From Sphingomonas sp. SUN019 (lineage in GTDB: Bacteria > Pseudomonadota > Alphaproteobacteria > Sphingomonadales > Sphingomonadaceae), in the NCBI RefSeq assembly GCF_024758705.1, contig NZ_CP096971.1, forward strand, positions 2,757,501-2,821,500: DNA of 64,000 bases. The letters are read 5' to 3'. Numbering within the stretch: the stretch's first letter is position 1; each line of letters starts with the position of its first letter. Shown piece after piece: positions 43,389 through 52,669 of this stretch. A program made the translations under genes and the position numbers. Under the pieces are notes generated by a model that was not told the origin of the DNA, searched no databases, and saw only the letters and a list, made by a program, of their open reading frames with translations.

Positions 43389-43891
43389 TTGACTACCGGT
43401 AATAAGGGTTGGTTGCCGATCCCCGCGGCCAGCGCCTCTAGCACCGCCTTGAGTTCAGGATCGGCGATGGTCTTCAGGCTCGCGCCCAGTTCGGCAGGGA
43501 CGGCCTTGATCGACGGCGGTGCGCGGCGTTCGGCACGGGGTGCGACCTCGCCCTGCCGGATCGTCACGCGCGCGACCGCGGCATAGCCGAAGAAGCGGTT
43601 CACCCGCTCCATGATCTCGGGCGTGATGTGGCTCATCATCGCGGCGTGCGCGCCGCGCACGGTTAGCGTCAGGACGCCGTCCTGTTTCTTGCCGTGCGGA
43701 AAGCGGATCGATTCGGGCGCGCTGACCTTCGCCAGCCGATCGCCGACGATCTCGGGCCAGCGCGTGACGATCGACGATTGCACGAAGCCGAAGCGCCGGA
43801 ACGCCGCGCCGCCGACCGCGGGCAGCAGTTCGGCGACCTGCCGCGACCGGTTCGATCGTTCGGGTTCGGGGGCGCGGATGCGCTTGCTCAT
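43385..43891 (-). CDS. DUF721 / DciA-like protein
   Basis: A 168-residue cytoplasmic protein with an N-terminal DUF721 domain: RQVAELLPAVGGAAFRRFGF, VQSSIVTRWPEIVGDRLAKV, SAPESIRFPHG and LTVRGAHAAMMSHITPEIM. DciA proteins of this family load the replicative helicase in many bacteria; whether this one does so is inference, as some alphaproteobacterial DUF721 proteins are poorly studied. The ATG at 43891 has GGAAG five bases upstream; an ATG at 43903 is less well placed. It heads the operon to the two Dsb genes and smc, and is divergent from mutY with only about 27 bases between the starts. Confidence 0.8.
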   Translation of the reverse strand: MSKRIRAPEPERSNRSRQVAELLPAVGGAAFRRFGFVQSSIVTRWPEIVGDRLAKVSAPESIRFPHGKKQDGVLTLTVRGAHAAMMSHITPEIMERVNRFFGYAAVARVTIRQGEVAPRAERRAPPSIKAVPAELGASLKTIADPELKAVLEALAAGIGNQPLLPVVK

Positions 43892-43917
43892 GTGCGCTTC
43901 CATGCCATAGCCGGGGC

Positions 43918-44958
43918 GTGGACGCCAAGTGCTCGATATCCGGCAAATTGCTCGACTGGTACGACGCTCATGCGCGCGATCTGCCGTGGCGCGCGAAGAC
44001 GGGCGAGCGCGCCGATCCGTACCGCGTGTGGTTGTCGGAGGTGATGCTCCAGCAGACGACAGTCACCACCGTGCGGCCGCGGTTCCAGGCGTGGGTGGCG
44101 CGCTGGCCCGACATCGCCAGCCTGGCGGCGGCGGACGAGGCGGAGGTGATGGCGGCGTGGGCGGGGCTTGGTTATTACGCCCGCGCGCGCAATCTGGTGC
44201 GGACCGCGCGGGTGGTCGCGGACGCTCATGACGGGCGGTTGCCCGATACCGAGGCGGCGCTGCGCTCGCTGCCGGGGCTGGGCGACTATACCGCCGCGGC
44301 GGTGGCGGCGATCGCGTTCGGCAGGCGGGCGGTGGTGATCGACGCCAATGTCGAACGCGTCGTCGCGCGGCTGTTCGCGATTGGCGATCCGCTGCCGGGC
44401 GCGAGAAAAGCGATCCGCGCGGCAGCGGACGATGTGTTTCCGGAATCTCGCGCGGGCGATTTCGCGCAAGGATTGATGGACCTTGGGTCGGGCATCTGTA
44501 CGCCACGTTCGCCCAAATGCCTGCTCTGCCCGCTACGCGAGGATTGCGCGGGATTGGCGAGCGGCGAGCCGGACCGCTTCCCCGCAAAAGCGGCGAAGGC
44601 GGCGCGACCGCAACGCTTCGGCACTGTCTTTTGGCTGGAGTGGGACGAAGAAGTCCTGCTCGTCCGTCGTCCAGACAAGGGCCTGCTCGGCGGGATGCGC
44701 GCACTGCCGACCGGGCCGTGGATAGATGCGCCGCCTGCGCTCGCCGACGCGCCCGCCGCGGTTGACTGGCGTATTCTGCCCGAGACAATCTCTCACGGCT
44801 TCACGCACTTCACGCTCGATCTTGCGCTTGCGGTGGGGCGAGCGGACGCGCAGACAGCGCACGTAGTGGGTGAATATTGGGCAGCCGACCGGCTGAAATC
44901 GGCGGGTTTGCCCACGGTCTTCGCCAAGGCGGCGGATGCGATACGGAGGATGCGGTGA
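43918..44958 (+). CDS. mutY: Adenine DNA glycosylase MutY
   Basis: Removes adenine mispaired with 8-oxoguanine, 346 residues. Catalytic Glu41 in SEVMLQQTTV, helix-hairpin-helix LPGLGDYTAAAVAAIAFG with the catalytic Asp142 in VIDANVERV, and the [4Fe-4S] ligands Cys194, Cys201, Cys204, Cys210 (C-x6-C-x2-C-x5-C). The C-terminal NUDIX-like domain that recognises 8-oxoG follows (VLLVRRPDKGLLGGMRALPT, HGFTHFTLDL). Start is a GTG at 43918; no in-frame ATG precedes the conserved LLDWYDAHARDLPW. Its stop overlaps the next gene (GTGA). Confidence 0.96.
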   Translation: MDAKCSISGKLLDWYDAHARDLPWRAKTGERADPYRVWLSEVMLQQTTVTTVRPRFQAWVARWPDIASLAAADEAEVMAAWAGLGYYARARNLVRTARVVADAHDGRLPDTEAALRSLPGLGDYTAAAVAAIAFGRRAVVIDANVERVVARLFAIGDPLPGARKAIRAAADDVFPESRAGDFAQGLMDLGSGICTPRSPKCLLCPLREDCAGLASGEPDRFPAKAAKAARPQRFGTVFWLEWDEEVLLVRRPDKGLLGGMRALPTGPWIDAPPALADAPAAVDWRILPETISHGFTHFTLDLALAVGRADAQTAHVVGEYWAADRLKSAGLPTVFAKAADAIRRMR

Positions 44959-46322
44959 AGCCAGGCTATTTCGTGGGTGCGGTAGGTGTGTTGGCCCTGG
45001 CGGCGGCAGGTGCGGGGTTCGCGCGCCAAGCGCAACCTCAACCTCAACCTCAGGCGCAGCCACAGCCACAGCGCGTAGCCGCTCCACTGCCTTCGCGCTC
45101 GATCCTCGCCAATACGCAGGCGTTATTCGACGGCTATGTCTCCAGCAACAAGATGCCCGGGATCGTCGGGGCGTTCGGCGTCGGCGACGCGCCGACCGTC
45201 TTCGTCAGCGCGGGGAAGATCGCCGACGACGTGGGCGCGCCGGCGGCCGGCCCCGATTCGCTGTGGCGGGTCTATTCGATGACCAAGCCCGTCACGGGCA
45301 TGGCGGCGATGATGCTGGTCGAGGAGGGCAAGCTGTCGCTCGACGATCCGCTCAGCAAGTATTTCCCGGCGTTTGCGAAGATGCGCGTGCTGACCAGCCC
45401 GGACACTTCGATGGACAGCGTGCCCGCGAAGAACCCGATCCTGATCCGTCACCTGCTGACGCACAGCGCCGGGCTCAGCTACAATATCAGCGCAAAGGGT
45501 CCGTTGCTGAAAGAGTACGAACGGCTCGGGTTGCTGCCCGGCACGGTCAACGCCGCGATCGAGGCGCAGGCGCGGCGGGCGCGTCCGACGACGCTGGCCG
45601 AATTCGCCAACCGCGTCGCGACCGTTCCGCTGATCGCCGAACCGGGGACGAAATGGAGCTATTCGATCGGCCTCGACCTGATGGGGGCGGTGATCGAGAA
45701 GGCGAGCGGGATGCCGTTCGACCGGTTCGTGCAGACGAAGTTGTTCGACCCGCTGCAGATGCGGTCGACCTATTGGACCGTCCCGGCAAGCGAGGCGAAG
45801 CGGCTTTCCACCAACTACGCCTTCGTCGGCGATGCACGCACGCCGCTCGATCCCGGCGCCACCTCTGTGTGGCTCACGCCGCCGAGCTTCCCCTACGGCG
45901 GGGCGGGGCTGGTGTCGTCCGCGCGCGACTACGATCGCTTCCTGCATATGCTCCAGGACGGCGGGACGCTGGACGGCGTGCGCGTGATGAAGCCGCAGAC
46001 GGTCGCGCTTGCGATGTCGAACCTGTTGCCCCCCGGCGTCACCTTCGGCGGGATCGGCGGCGGCACGGGCGGCGCGATGTCGGCGCAGATGGGGTTCGGC
46101 GCGGGTGGGTCGGTGTATCTCGCCGACATGCCGGGCGGCGCGTCGAAGGGCACCTATGGCTGGGGCGGGGCTGCGGGCACGATCGCGTTCGTCGATCCGG
46201 TGAAGAAATTCCGCGGCACGATCATGGTGCAATATTTCCCGGCCGAGAAATGGCCGCTGCGGCAGGAAATCCTGCCCGCGCTGATGCGTGATGCGCAGCG
46301 CCTGCACGGCGGCCGTCCATGA
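44955..46322 (+). CDS. Exported serine hydrolase, class-C beta-lactamase fold
   Basis: A 455-residue serine beta-lactamase-family protein (esterase, peptidase or penicillin-binding type). Signal/anchor helix at 4-22, a Gln-Pro repeat linker (QPQPQPQAQPQPQ), and the catalytic S-x-x-K as Ser108-Lys111 in YSMTKPVTGMAAMML; later KWSYSIGLDLMGAVIEKASG and, near the end, GWGGAAGT in the place of the KTG-like motif. Substrate is unknown; EstB-type esterases share this pattern. GGAGGA sits four bases before the GTG at 44955, which overlaps the mutY stop, so it is coupled to mutY. Confidence 0.85.
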   Translation: MKPGYFVGAVGVLALAAAGAGFARQAQPQPQPQAQPQPQRVAAPLPSRSILANTQALFDGYVSSNKMPGIVGAFGVGDAPTVFVSAGKIADDVGAPAAGPDSLWRVYSMTKPVTGMAAMMLVEEGKLSLDDPLSKYFPAFAKMRVLTSPDTSMDSVPAKNPILIRHLLTHSAGLSYNISAKGPLLKEYERLGLLPGTVNAAIEAQARRARPTTLAEFANRVATVPLIAEPGTKWSYSIGLDLMGAVIEKASGMPFDRFVQTKLFDPLQMRSTYWTVPASEAKRLSTNYAFVGDARTPLDPGATSVWLTPPSFPYGGAGLVSSARDYDRFLHMLQDGGTLDGVRVMKPQTVALAMSNLLPPGVTFGGIGGGTGGAMSAQMGFGAGGSVYLADMPGGASKGTYGWGGAAGTIAFVDPVKKFRGTIMVQYFPAEKWPLRQEILPALMRDAQRLHGGRP

Positions 46323-47191
46323 CGGGTCTCGTGCCCGGCTTCACCGGCGGGTTGCTCGATCGCGCCGATCATTTGCGGCATGACGAGGCGGCGGTGTCGG
46401 CGGCGATGGGCAATTGGCAGGCGCGGCTGCTGAAACTGCACGCGTGGGAGCCGGAGGTGACCGACGACGGCCGCCTCGGCTGGACGATGCTGACCGAGGC
46501 CCCCGACGAGGCCGAATTCGTATTGCTCGGGCTGGAGGACGGCAAGCCGCGCTTCGCCGCCTTCACGCCGGGCGAGCCCGCGCCGCCGCCGTTCCGTTCG
46601 CCCAATCTGTTCGCCACGCTGGATCAGCTGCGGCCGGGTGAGGCGGCGACGTTCGCCGCTGCGCGCAGCGTGCTCGACTGGCACGCGCGGCATGGCTTCT
46701 GCGCCAATTGCGGCACGCCGACGCGGCTGTTCCGTGCTGGCTGGGGCCGCAAGTGCGACCAGTGCGGTGCGGAGCATTTCCCTCGCGTCGATCCCGTGGT
46801 CATCATGATCGCCGAACACGATGGGCGTGCCCTGCTGGGCCGTCAGGCGAGCTGGCCCGCGCGCCGCTATTCGGCGCTCGCCGGTTTCCTCGAGCCCGGC
46901 GAATCGATCGAGGAGGCCGTCGCGCGCGAAATCCATGAGGAAGCAGGTGTGCGCGTCACCGGCGTACGCTATATCTCCAGCCAGCCGTGGCCGTTCCCGT
47001 CGCAGCTGATGATCGCGTGCGTCGGCATCGCCGAGGACGACGCAATCACGCTCGACGACAATGAGCTGGAGGACGCGATCTGGGTTTCGCGTGAGGAAGT
47101 GCGCAGCGTGCTGTCGGGCGGGGAGGGCGCGTTCCTCGCGCCGCCGCCCTACGCCATCGCGCACACGCTGCTGTCGATCTGGGCGGGGTAG
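46319..47191 (+). CDS. nudC: NAD(+) diphosphatase / NAD-decapping Nudix hydrolase
   Basis: Nudix enzyme of 290 residues that splits NADH into NMNH and AMP and removes NAD caps from RNA. The zinc ribbon FCANCGTPTRLFRAGWGRKC-type four-Cys site (shown in part) lies at about 127-148, followed by the NADH pyrophosphatase SQPWPFPSQLM signature and the Nudix box GFLEPGESIEEAVAREIHEE. The N-terminal domain is present and full length. The ATG overlaps the stop of the hydrolase gene by four bases. It is convergent with the exopolysaccharide operon, 13 bases away. Confidence 0.94.
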   Translation: MTGLVPGFTGGLLDRADHLRHDEAAVSAAMGNWQARLLKLHAWEPEVTDDGRLGWTMLTEAPDEAEFVLLGLEDGKPRFAAFTPGEPAPPPFRSPNLFATLDQLRPGEAATFAAARSVLDWHARHGFCANCGTPTRLFRAGWGRKCDQCGAEHFPRVDPVVIMIAEHDGRALLGRQASWPARRYSALAGFLEPGESIEEAVAREIHEEAGVRVTGVRYISSQPWPFPSQLMIACVGIAEDDAITLDDNELEDAIWVSREEVRSVLSGGEGAFLAPPPYAIAHTLLSIWAG

Positions 47192-47204
47192 AGCGGTCGC
47201 GCGT

Positions 47205-48248
47205 CTATAGCTGCGCTGGGGGAATCAGCTGGAGGAGCCAAGGCAGTGTCGTGCGCCATGCCGTGACGGCGCGCTGGCGCGGCATCATGCCCTGCGACAG
47301 CGTTGCGATGTCGCTGCGCGACAGGCCGGATCGTTCGCAGAAGAACGGGTGCCGCGGCGTTCGGGCGAAATAACTGTAGAACAGCGCCTTGCGGTCGCGC
47401 GTGACGGCGGGTTTGCCGCGGTGGAAATACCGCGCGGTGTCGGTGAACACGACGGTGCCCTTCGGCCCTTCGCAGCTCACGATGTCCTTGCGGAACCCCT
47501 CGCCCAGCACGGCGCCAAGTTCCTCGTCGGAGGCCAGCTCGTAGCGATAGCCGTTCGCGTCGTCCTGCGCGATGTGGTGACGCCCGACCACCTGTAACGG
47601 CCCGCCCTGATCGTCGACGTCGTTCAGATAGACCGCGATCTTCAGCATCTTGCGATCTTCCCAGTCGCGATGCCATTTGCGCGTCGACACTTCGCGCCCG
47701 TCCGCGACGGTGTAATTGATGCTGACGCCGTCATAAGCGACCGGCAGTTCGAGATAGGCTTCGGCGATATCGAGCAGGCGATCGTGCAGCCCCCAGCGGA
47801 ACACCTCGGGCGTCGCGACCAAAGGTCCCGGCGGGACGACGTTGAAATCAATGCCCGCACGGACCCGGCGACGCGCCTCGGCGGCGAAATCGTCGGCCAT
47901 CGCGTCTGCCAGATCGACGATCCCGGCCGATCCGGGAAGCGACAGCGCCTCCAGCGACGTGATGAACACGCCGTCCCGCAACAGCGCGGATACGATCTGC
48001 GCGTCGATCCCGGTCAGCGTCGGCAGGTTTGCGCGATGACGCTCGATCGCGGCCTGATATTTCGCGCCCAGAATGCGCCGCAGCGGGGCGGTGTTGGCGG
48101 CGCGCAAGGCGGTTCGCGCCGGAACGTCGCGCAATCCCGCGATGCGCTTGCGCTGCGTCTCGATCAGCCGCGCGACGACCCCGCGGCGTCGGGCCGCCGA
48201 TCCGGCCGACGGCTCTACGAACGAGGAAACGGTCGGCTGTGCTTCCAT
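47205..48248 (-). CDS. PhyH-like 2OG-Fe(II) oxygenase in the exopolysaccharide operon
   Basis: A 347-residue protein with features of phytanoyl-CoA-hydroxylase-type oxygenases: the iron-binding H-x-D in TRKWHRDWEDRKMLKIAVYL, the strand VDDQGGPLQVVGRHH, and the distal His and 2-oxoglutarate Arg in YFHRGKPAVTRDRKALFYSYF. An N-terminal helical region (about 100 residues) precedes the core. The substrate is unknown; its place as last gene of a polysaccharide export operon suggests hydroxylation of a sugar, lipid or amino-acid substituent. The ATG at 48248 was chosen because GGGGGAG lies upstream; an ATG 15 codons earlier is in frame but less well placed. Confidence 0.75.
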   Translation of the reverse strand: MEAQPTVSSFVEPSAGSAARRRGVVARLIETQRKRIAGLRDVPARTALRAANTAPLRRILGAKYQAAIERHRANLPTLTGIDAQIVSALLRDGVFITSLEALSLPGSAGIVDLADAMADDFAAEARRRVRAGIDFNVVPPGPLVATPEVFRWGLHDRLLDIAEAYLELPVAYDGVSINYTVADGREVSTRKWHRDWEDRKMLKIAVYLNDVDDQGGPLQVVGRHHIAQDDANGYRYELASDEELGAVLGEGFRKDIVSCEGPKGTVVFTDTARYFHRGKPAVTRDRKALFYSYFARTPRHPFFCERSGLSRSDIATLSQGMMPRQRAVTAWRTTLPWLLQLIPPAQL

Positions 48249-48282
48249 GGACAAGCTCCCCCGGGCGGATTTCAGACGCGGA

Positions 48283-48301
48283 CCGGCCGACACACGGCCG
48301 G
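48283..48301 (-). other. Strong hairpin between the CpsD-type gene and the PhyH-like gene
   Basis: CCGGCCG, loop ACACA, CGGCCGG: seven perfect G/C pairs in the 63-base gap inside the operon. No T-tract follows on the minus strand, so it is more likely an mRNA stability or attenuation element than a terminator. Confidence 0.4.
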
Positions 48302-48311
48302 CGTCGGCCAG

Positions 48312-49112
48312 CTATGGCGCATCGTAATAATGTTCGTAGCCGTCCCTGCGTCCCTTGGCGGTCAGCGACTTGTTCAGGATCGATCCGACGATCGGCGTCG
48401 GGCTGAGCAGACGCAGCGCATCGCGGATGTCGGCGCTTTTGGTCCGTCCTTCCTCGACGATCATCAGGACGCCGTCGACCTTTTCGGCGATCAGCATGAT
48501 GTCGTCGAGCGCGAGGATCGGCGGCGTGTCGACGATGCAGATCGGCGCGCCCGGCAGCGCGCGGATTGCGTCCAGCATCAGTCCCAGGCGTTCGGATGCG
48601 AGCAGGGCGGCGGAATCCGGACGCGGTTCGCGCACGCCGTATATGGTCAGGTCGGTGTCGGCGATCCTGCTGCCCGTACTCTCCCACGATACGTCACCGG
48701 CAAGATAGTCGTCGACTCCGTGGCCGGGCGTCAGGCCGAACCGGCGCGCGAGCGTCGGGCGTCGCAGGTCCAGGTCGATCAGCACGGTCGGATGGATGCG
48801 GCTGAGCGCGGCGGCCGCATTGGCGGCGACATAGGTCTTGCCATTGCCCGGCTGCGTCGACGTCACCGCCAGCACCCGGCCGCCCGGCCGATGGAATCGG
48901 TTGAGCAATTGCGACCGCAGCAGCACGAAGCTGCGTGCGCGGACATCGAGATGTTCGAACCCGAAGATGCCGTTAGCGATCAGCATCGCGCGGTCCAGAG
49001 GAACGCGGCCGACGCGTGCATCGTCCAATTGGCGCGGTTCGCGTTCGGTGCGCAGCCGGTGAATTTCACCAGGCGTCACGAAGTCCGCTGCGGTCGCGTT
49101 GGCGATCGTCAT
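48312..49112 (-). CDS. CpsD/Wzc-type ATPase (bacterial tyrosine kinase domain)
   Basis: Cytoplasmic ATPase of 266 residues that works with a Wzz-type membrane partner to control polysaccharide length. P-loop VTSTQPGNGKTYVAANAAAA, Walker A' VLIDLDLRRPTLARRFGL, Walker B ICIVDTPPILALDD. The C-terminus ends GYEHYYDAP, a short Tyr cluster that could be the autophosphorylation site. The ATG at 49112 overlaps the stop of the GumC-type gene (ATGA); an ATG four codons upstream is the alternative. Separate kinase and Wzz genes, as in GelE/GelC of sphingan producers, contrast with the fused Wzc of enterobacteria. Confidence 0.88.
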   Translation of the reverse strand: MTIANATAADFVTPGEIHRLRTEREPRQLDDARVGRVPLDRAMLIANGIFGFEHLDVRARSFVLLRSQLLNRFHRPGGRVLAVTSTQPGNGKTYVAANAAAALSRIHPTVLIDLDLRRPTLARRFGLTPGHGVDDYLAGDVSWESTGSRIADTDLTIYGVREPRPDSAALLASERLGLMLDAIRALPGAPICIVDTPPILALDDIMLIAEKVDGVLMIVEEGRTKSADIRDALRLLSPTPIVGSILNKSLTAKGRRDGYEHYYDAP

Positions 49113-50593
49113 GTCTGTCCCCACATCGGCGCGCCTCTATGTCCGGGCAAGCGCAGCAGCCGGGACAGGCGTTGCAACAGGCCCGCGTCGTCCCCGGTCT
49201 GCAACACCGGCACCACCACGAGCGGCGGCGCGCCCATGATCCGCGCCACGCCCCCTTCGCCGTGAACCGCGCCCGCGATCATTTCCCACAGAACCAGCAG
49301 CGCAAGGCCGGCGCCCAGTCCGCCCGCAATGCCCATCCCCAGGATCTTCGCGCGGCCCGACCCGGTGGGTTCGAGCGGCAGACTGGGCGCATCGACGACC
49401 GAGAAGCGTTCGCCCTTGTCCTCGGTCTGCAGATTGGCGGCGACCTGCGCTTCCATCTGTTTTTCGCGGATGCCCTGATACTGGATGCGGACATTCTCAT
49501 ATTCGCGTTCGAGGTTGTTCAGCTCGTACGTCGCCTGCGGGGCCAGCGACGCCATCCGGTCCATGTTCGAAATCGATCCGACCAGCCCGGCGCGGCGCTC
49601 CGCCAGCGTGGCGATCCGCGCTCTTCCCGCGGACACCTCGGCGTAGATCGCACCGGTTCCGGCGTTCGGCGTCGCATCCCGGCGCAGCGCCGCGCGCTGG
49701 CGGGCGACCACGTCGCGCGCCGCGACCACGTCGGGGAAATCGTCCGAATAGACCGTGCTCAGCAGGTTCAGCCGTTCCTCCGCGCGGCGCAGCGCCTCCG
49801 CGCCCGCACCGGGCGTCGCCGCGATTTCCTGGCTGCGCGCCGCCAGCAGGCTGTTCTGCTGCATCAGGCCCTGCGTCTCGGCGTCGATCCGCGACACTTC
49901 GGCGCGCAGGGCCGATCCGGATTGCGCGCTGACCGCCACCTGTTCGGGCAGCGCGCCGGCATAGCGCGCCTCGATCGCGCGGCGCTTTTCCCCGATCGCG
50001 GTCAATTGATCGCGCAGTTCGATCGCGCGACGGCCGAGGAAGGCGGCGGTGCCGGACGCCTGTTCGGTCCGCAGGCGTTTGTCCTCGGTGATGAACATCG
50101 CAGTCAACCGCTCGGTCACCGCCTGCGCCACTCTCGCGTCGCGGTAGTTGAACGACAGGGTGAAGGCGATCGTGCTGCCCGCTGGTCCATGTTGCTGATT
50201 GGCGCTGGTCCCGACCAGATCGACCCCGATCGCATCGCGCATGATGCCCAGAACCTCATCCTGCGGCAGGCGCGCGCGTTCCTTCGCATACAGATTGTGC
50301 GTGGCGATCAGCCCGGTCAGGTTTTCCCGGCTCATGATCCGTTGACGGATCTTGGCGATCCGTTCGTCGGCATAATTGGTCAACGGCGACGCGACGACCG
50401 TCGTCGGTATCTGCTGCGAGGTGATCAGCAACGTCGCGGACGAGCGATAGATCGGCACGATCACGACCATCGCGACGAGCGCGCCGAGCAGGCCGAGGAT
50501 CAGCGGTGCGATCAGCCAGTACCGGCGGCGATACAGGATCGCGACGCCTTCGAGCACGCCGAAGGAGCCGGTGGGGGCGTCGTCCTCGTTCAT
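49109..50593 (-). CDS. GumC/Wzz-type chain-length and export protein
   Basis: A 494-residue polysaccharide co-polymerase. N-terminal membrane helix (IAPLILGLLGALVAMVVIVP, about 28-47) with the Wzz domain following, a long periplasmic coiled coil (about 170-400; LRRAEERLNLLSTVYSDDFP and LNNLEREYENVRIQYQGIRE), a Pro-rich SLPLEPTGSGRAK motif and a second membrane helix (LGMGIAGGLGAGLALLVLWE), then a short cytoplasmic tail. No kinase domain. It overlaps both neighbours by four bases (ATGA), so translation of barrel, GumC-type and CpsD-type genes is coupled. Confidence 0.88.
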   Translation of the reverse strand: MNEDDAPTGSFGVLEGVAILYRRRYWLIAPLILGLLGALVAMVVIVPIYRSSATLLITSQQIPTTVVASPLTNYADERIAKIRQRIMSRENLTGLIATHNLYAKERARLPQDEVLGIMRDAIGVDLVGTSANQQHGPAGSTIAFTLSFNYRDARVAQAVTERLTAMFITEDKRLRTEQASGTAAFLGRRAIELRDQLTAIGEKRRAIEARYAGALPEQVAVSAQSGSALRAEVSRIDAETQGLMQQNSLLAARSQEIAATPGAGAEALRRAEERLNLLSTVYSDDFPDVVAARDVVARQRAALRRDATPNAGTGAIYAEVSAGRARIATLAERRAGLVGSISNMDRMASLAPQATYELNNLEREYENVRIQYQGIREKQMEAQVAANLQTEDKGERFSVVDAPSLPLEPTGSGRAKILGMGIAGGLGAGLALLVLWEMIAGAVHGEGGVARIMGAPPLVVVPVLQTGDDAGLLQRLSRLLRLPGHRGAPMWGQT

Positions 50594-51777
50594 CGCAGAC
50601 TCGGGGTGAAGGTGAGTTGCAGCCCGGCGAAGAGCGCGCCGACGCGCGTCCCCTCGATCAGGCGGCGACGCAGATATTGCAGCGTCGCGGCCACCGTCAG
50701 GTCGCTACTGAGCGATCGTTCGACCGTCGCGGTCGCGCGGATCGCGTCGAACGCGGGGAAGACCGATCCCTGCATGACGGTGCGCTGATATTCGGCGGCC
50801 AGGTCGATCGATGTGCGTTCGCCAAGCGCGGTCCGGTACGATGCGCTGCCGACCGCGCGGCGCTGCAGCCCGCCCAGCCCGCTTACCTCTGAATTCAGCG
50901 ACCCCGCCACGCAGATCACCGGACCGGGGGCCTCGCGGCACAATTCGGCCCGGCCGCTCAGCAAGGTGCGGGCGGGCTGATCGATACCGATGCCCAGCAG
51001 GTCTTCGGTGCGCGCGCTGTTGCGCTCTACGCCCAGCTCCCCGCTTGCGCGCCAGTGCGCGTCCAGCCGTTGCGCGATCGTCGCGTACAGGAACTGCGTG
51101 CTGGTGTCGGACAGCCGTTCGGTGTTGCTGAAGATCGATCCCGCCCGCACGCCCAGCGTGGTGCGTTCCGACGTCCGCCTGCGGTACGCCAGGCTGGCGG
51201 TAACCGCGCGCGTGTCGCCGAGCAGCCCGGTGCGCGTGAAGCTGAACTTCTCCGCGCTGATTTCAGGCAGAACCCAGGTATATTGGTCCGGATGCCATGT
51301 GACCGAGGCGCGCCCGACATAGGATGTGCGGATACTGGTCGGATCGGTGGCGGATTCGACGCTGCTGGTGAGCAGGTCGACCGCCAGTTCGCGCGCAAAC
51401 CCGGCCGACGCGCCGATCGAGAGGTATTCGCTGTCGCGGTAATTGGCGGCCGCATCGACGCTGCCGGTCACGAAATTCCCGTAGCGCCGGCTGTACCGGC
51501 GATTGCTGATCTCGGCCCCAAGGTCGAAGGTCGATCCGGTCGGCGTCGTGAACGTCACGCCGGGACGCGCCGACACCTCCACCAGCGCCGCGCCGCGGTC
51601 CGATCCGGTTACAAGCAGCGGATTTTCCGAGGCGAGGGCGCGGATGTCCACCTCCAGCCGCGGCACGGGCTGCGCCGGCGCGGGCGCGCTCACGACCAGC
51701 CCCAGGACAGACAGCGACCCGGCAATGCGGCGCACCTGCGGCGTGACGCGCGGCGCGTCACGGGATGACCAGGACAT
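50590..51777 (-). CDS. Outer-membrane beta-barrel protein of the exopolysaccharide operon
   Basis: A 395-residue exported protein with a signal peptide (to about residue 34, APAPAQ) and alternating amphipathic strands throughout, such as TFDLGAEISNRRYSRRY and RASGELGVERNSARTEDLL, ending LTFTPSLR. It is likely a barrel of 14 or more strands. Similar genes sit between export genes in sphingan and related clusters and may form an alternative outer-membrane exit channel or a secretion aid; I do not assign a name. Its ATG lies inside the end of the export-protein gene (20-base overlap), and its stop overlaps the GumC-type start. Confidence 0.7.
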   Translation of the reverse strand: MSWSSRDAPRVTPQVRRIAGSLSVLGLVVSAPAPAQPVPRLEVDIRALASENPLLVTGSDRGAALVEVSARPGVTFTTPTGSTFDLGAEISNRRYSRRYGNFVTGSVDAAANYRDSEYLSIGASAGFARELAVDLLTSSVESATDPTSIRTSYVGRASVTWHPDQYTWVLPEISAEKFSFTRTGLLGDTRAVTASLAYRRRTSERTTLGVRAGSIFSNTERLSDTSTQFLYATIAQRLDAHWRASGELGVERNSARTEDLLGIGIDQPARTLLSGRAELCREAPGPVICVAGSLNSEVSGLGGLQRRAVGSASYRTALGERTSIDLAAEYQRTVMQGSVFPAFDAIRATATVERSLSSDLTVAATLQYLRRRLIEGTRVGALFAGLQLTFTPSLR

Positions 51778-52408
51778 CGCCGCTCCGCAAGATGGGAAGC
51801 GGCTGGGTCAGGGCGCCCGCCTCGAGCCGCCGCTGCCCTTTCAGAACCCTGGCGAGCTTGACCGGTTCGACGACCTGTCCGTTCGGCGTCTGACGCAGGA
51901 TCACCGCATTGTTCACGTCGGCGAATTCGGCGAGCCCCCCGGCCATGCTCAGCGCCTGCACCACGTTGATCGGGCGGCCGGTGGCGTAGGTGCCGGGCGT
52001 GCGCACCTTCCCCACCACATAGAAGCTCATGTCGGCCGCCGCCCGCACGCCGACCGTGACGTCGGGCACGCTAGTGCGATAGTTCCCCGCAATCCGCTCG
52101 CGGATGGTGCCGGACACGTCCTTCACCGTCCGGTTGGCGGCGACGATCGTTCCGGCCAGCGGAAATGCGAAGGTGCCGTCGGACAGGACGCGCACCGTGC
52201 GCTGCATCCGCTCCTCGCCCCACACCGATATGTCGAGCTCGTCGCCGGGATTGATGCGATATTCGCCCAGCAGGTTCGCGCCGACGGCCGGCGCGGCGGC
52301 GGCGGCGGTCGACTGCGCGTGCGCTGGTGCGACCAGCATCGCGGCCGCCAGAACGCAAAAGGTGAGCGCACTGCCGCCCTTGCGCCATTCATGAAAGTCG
52401 TTCGCCAT
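51758..52408 (-). CDS. Polysaccharide export protein, Wza/GumB type
   Basis: A 216-residue periplasmic/outer-membrane export protein. Signal peptide cleaved at AHAQ (about residue 23), a Poly_export domain (GEYRINPGDELDISVWGEER, RTVRVLSDGTFAFPLAGTIV, IRERIAGNYRTSVPDVTVGV) and an SLBB domain (FYVVGKVRTPGTYATGRPIN, VVQALSMAGGLAEFADVNNA). No lipobox Cys is seen and the C-terminal helix of full Wza is missing, as in GumB-like short forms. It is the first gene of the minus-strand export operon; a 261-base divergent region separates it from the WecG-type gene. Confidence 0.9.
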   Translation of the reverse strand: MANDFHEWRKGGSALTFCVLAAAMLVAPAHAQSTAAAAAPAVGANLLGEYRINPGDELDISVWGEERMQRTVRVLSDGTFAFPLAGTIVAANRTVKDVSGTIRERIAGNYRTSVPDVTVGVRAAADMSFYVVGKVRTPGTYATGRPINVVQALSMAGGLAEFADVNNAVILRQTPNGQVVEPVKLARVLKGQRRLEAGALTQPLPILRSGDVLVIP

Positions 52409-52669
52409 GCGATCGACGTGTCCCCACACGCACATCGGTCAATTCCTTCCGACCCAGCCTCGCACCCTAAACCCGTGATTCGTGGACGACAGTCAGCCGT
52501 TCACCCGCCGTTTCTTGCGTGCGGAAAAATCGGAAGGCGGCGGGCGCGATCTCCTCCCGCATTTTCCCCGCGTACAAAGGCCAACGCTGTTTGGGCCAAT
52601 GCGATCGCAGGATTTCATGCCGGCGGCGCAACGGTTCTAATCGCCCGCGATACCTGGGGAGGGAATGCC

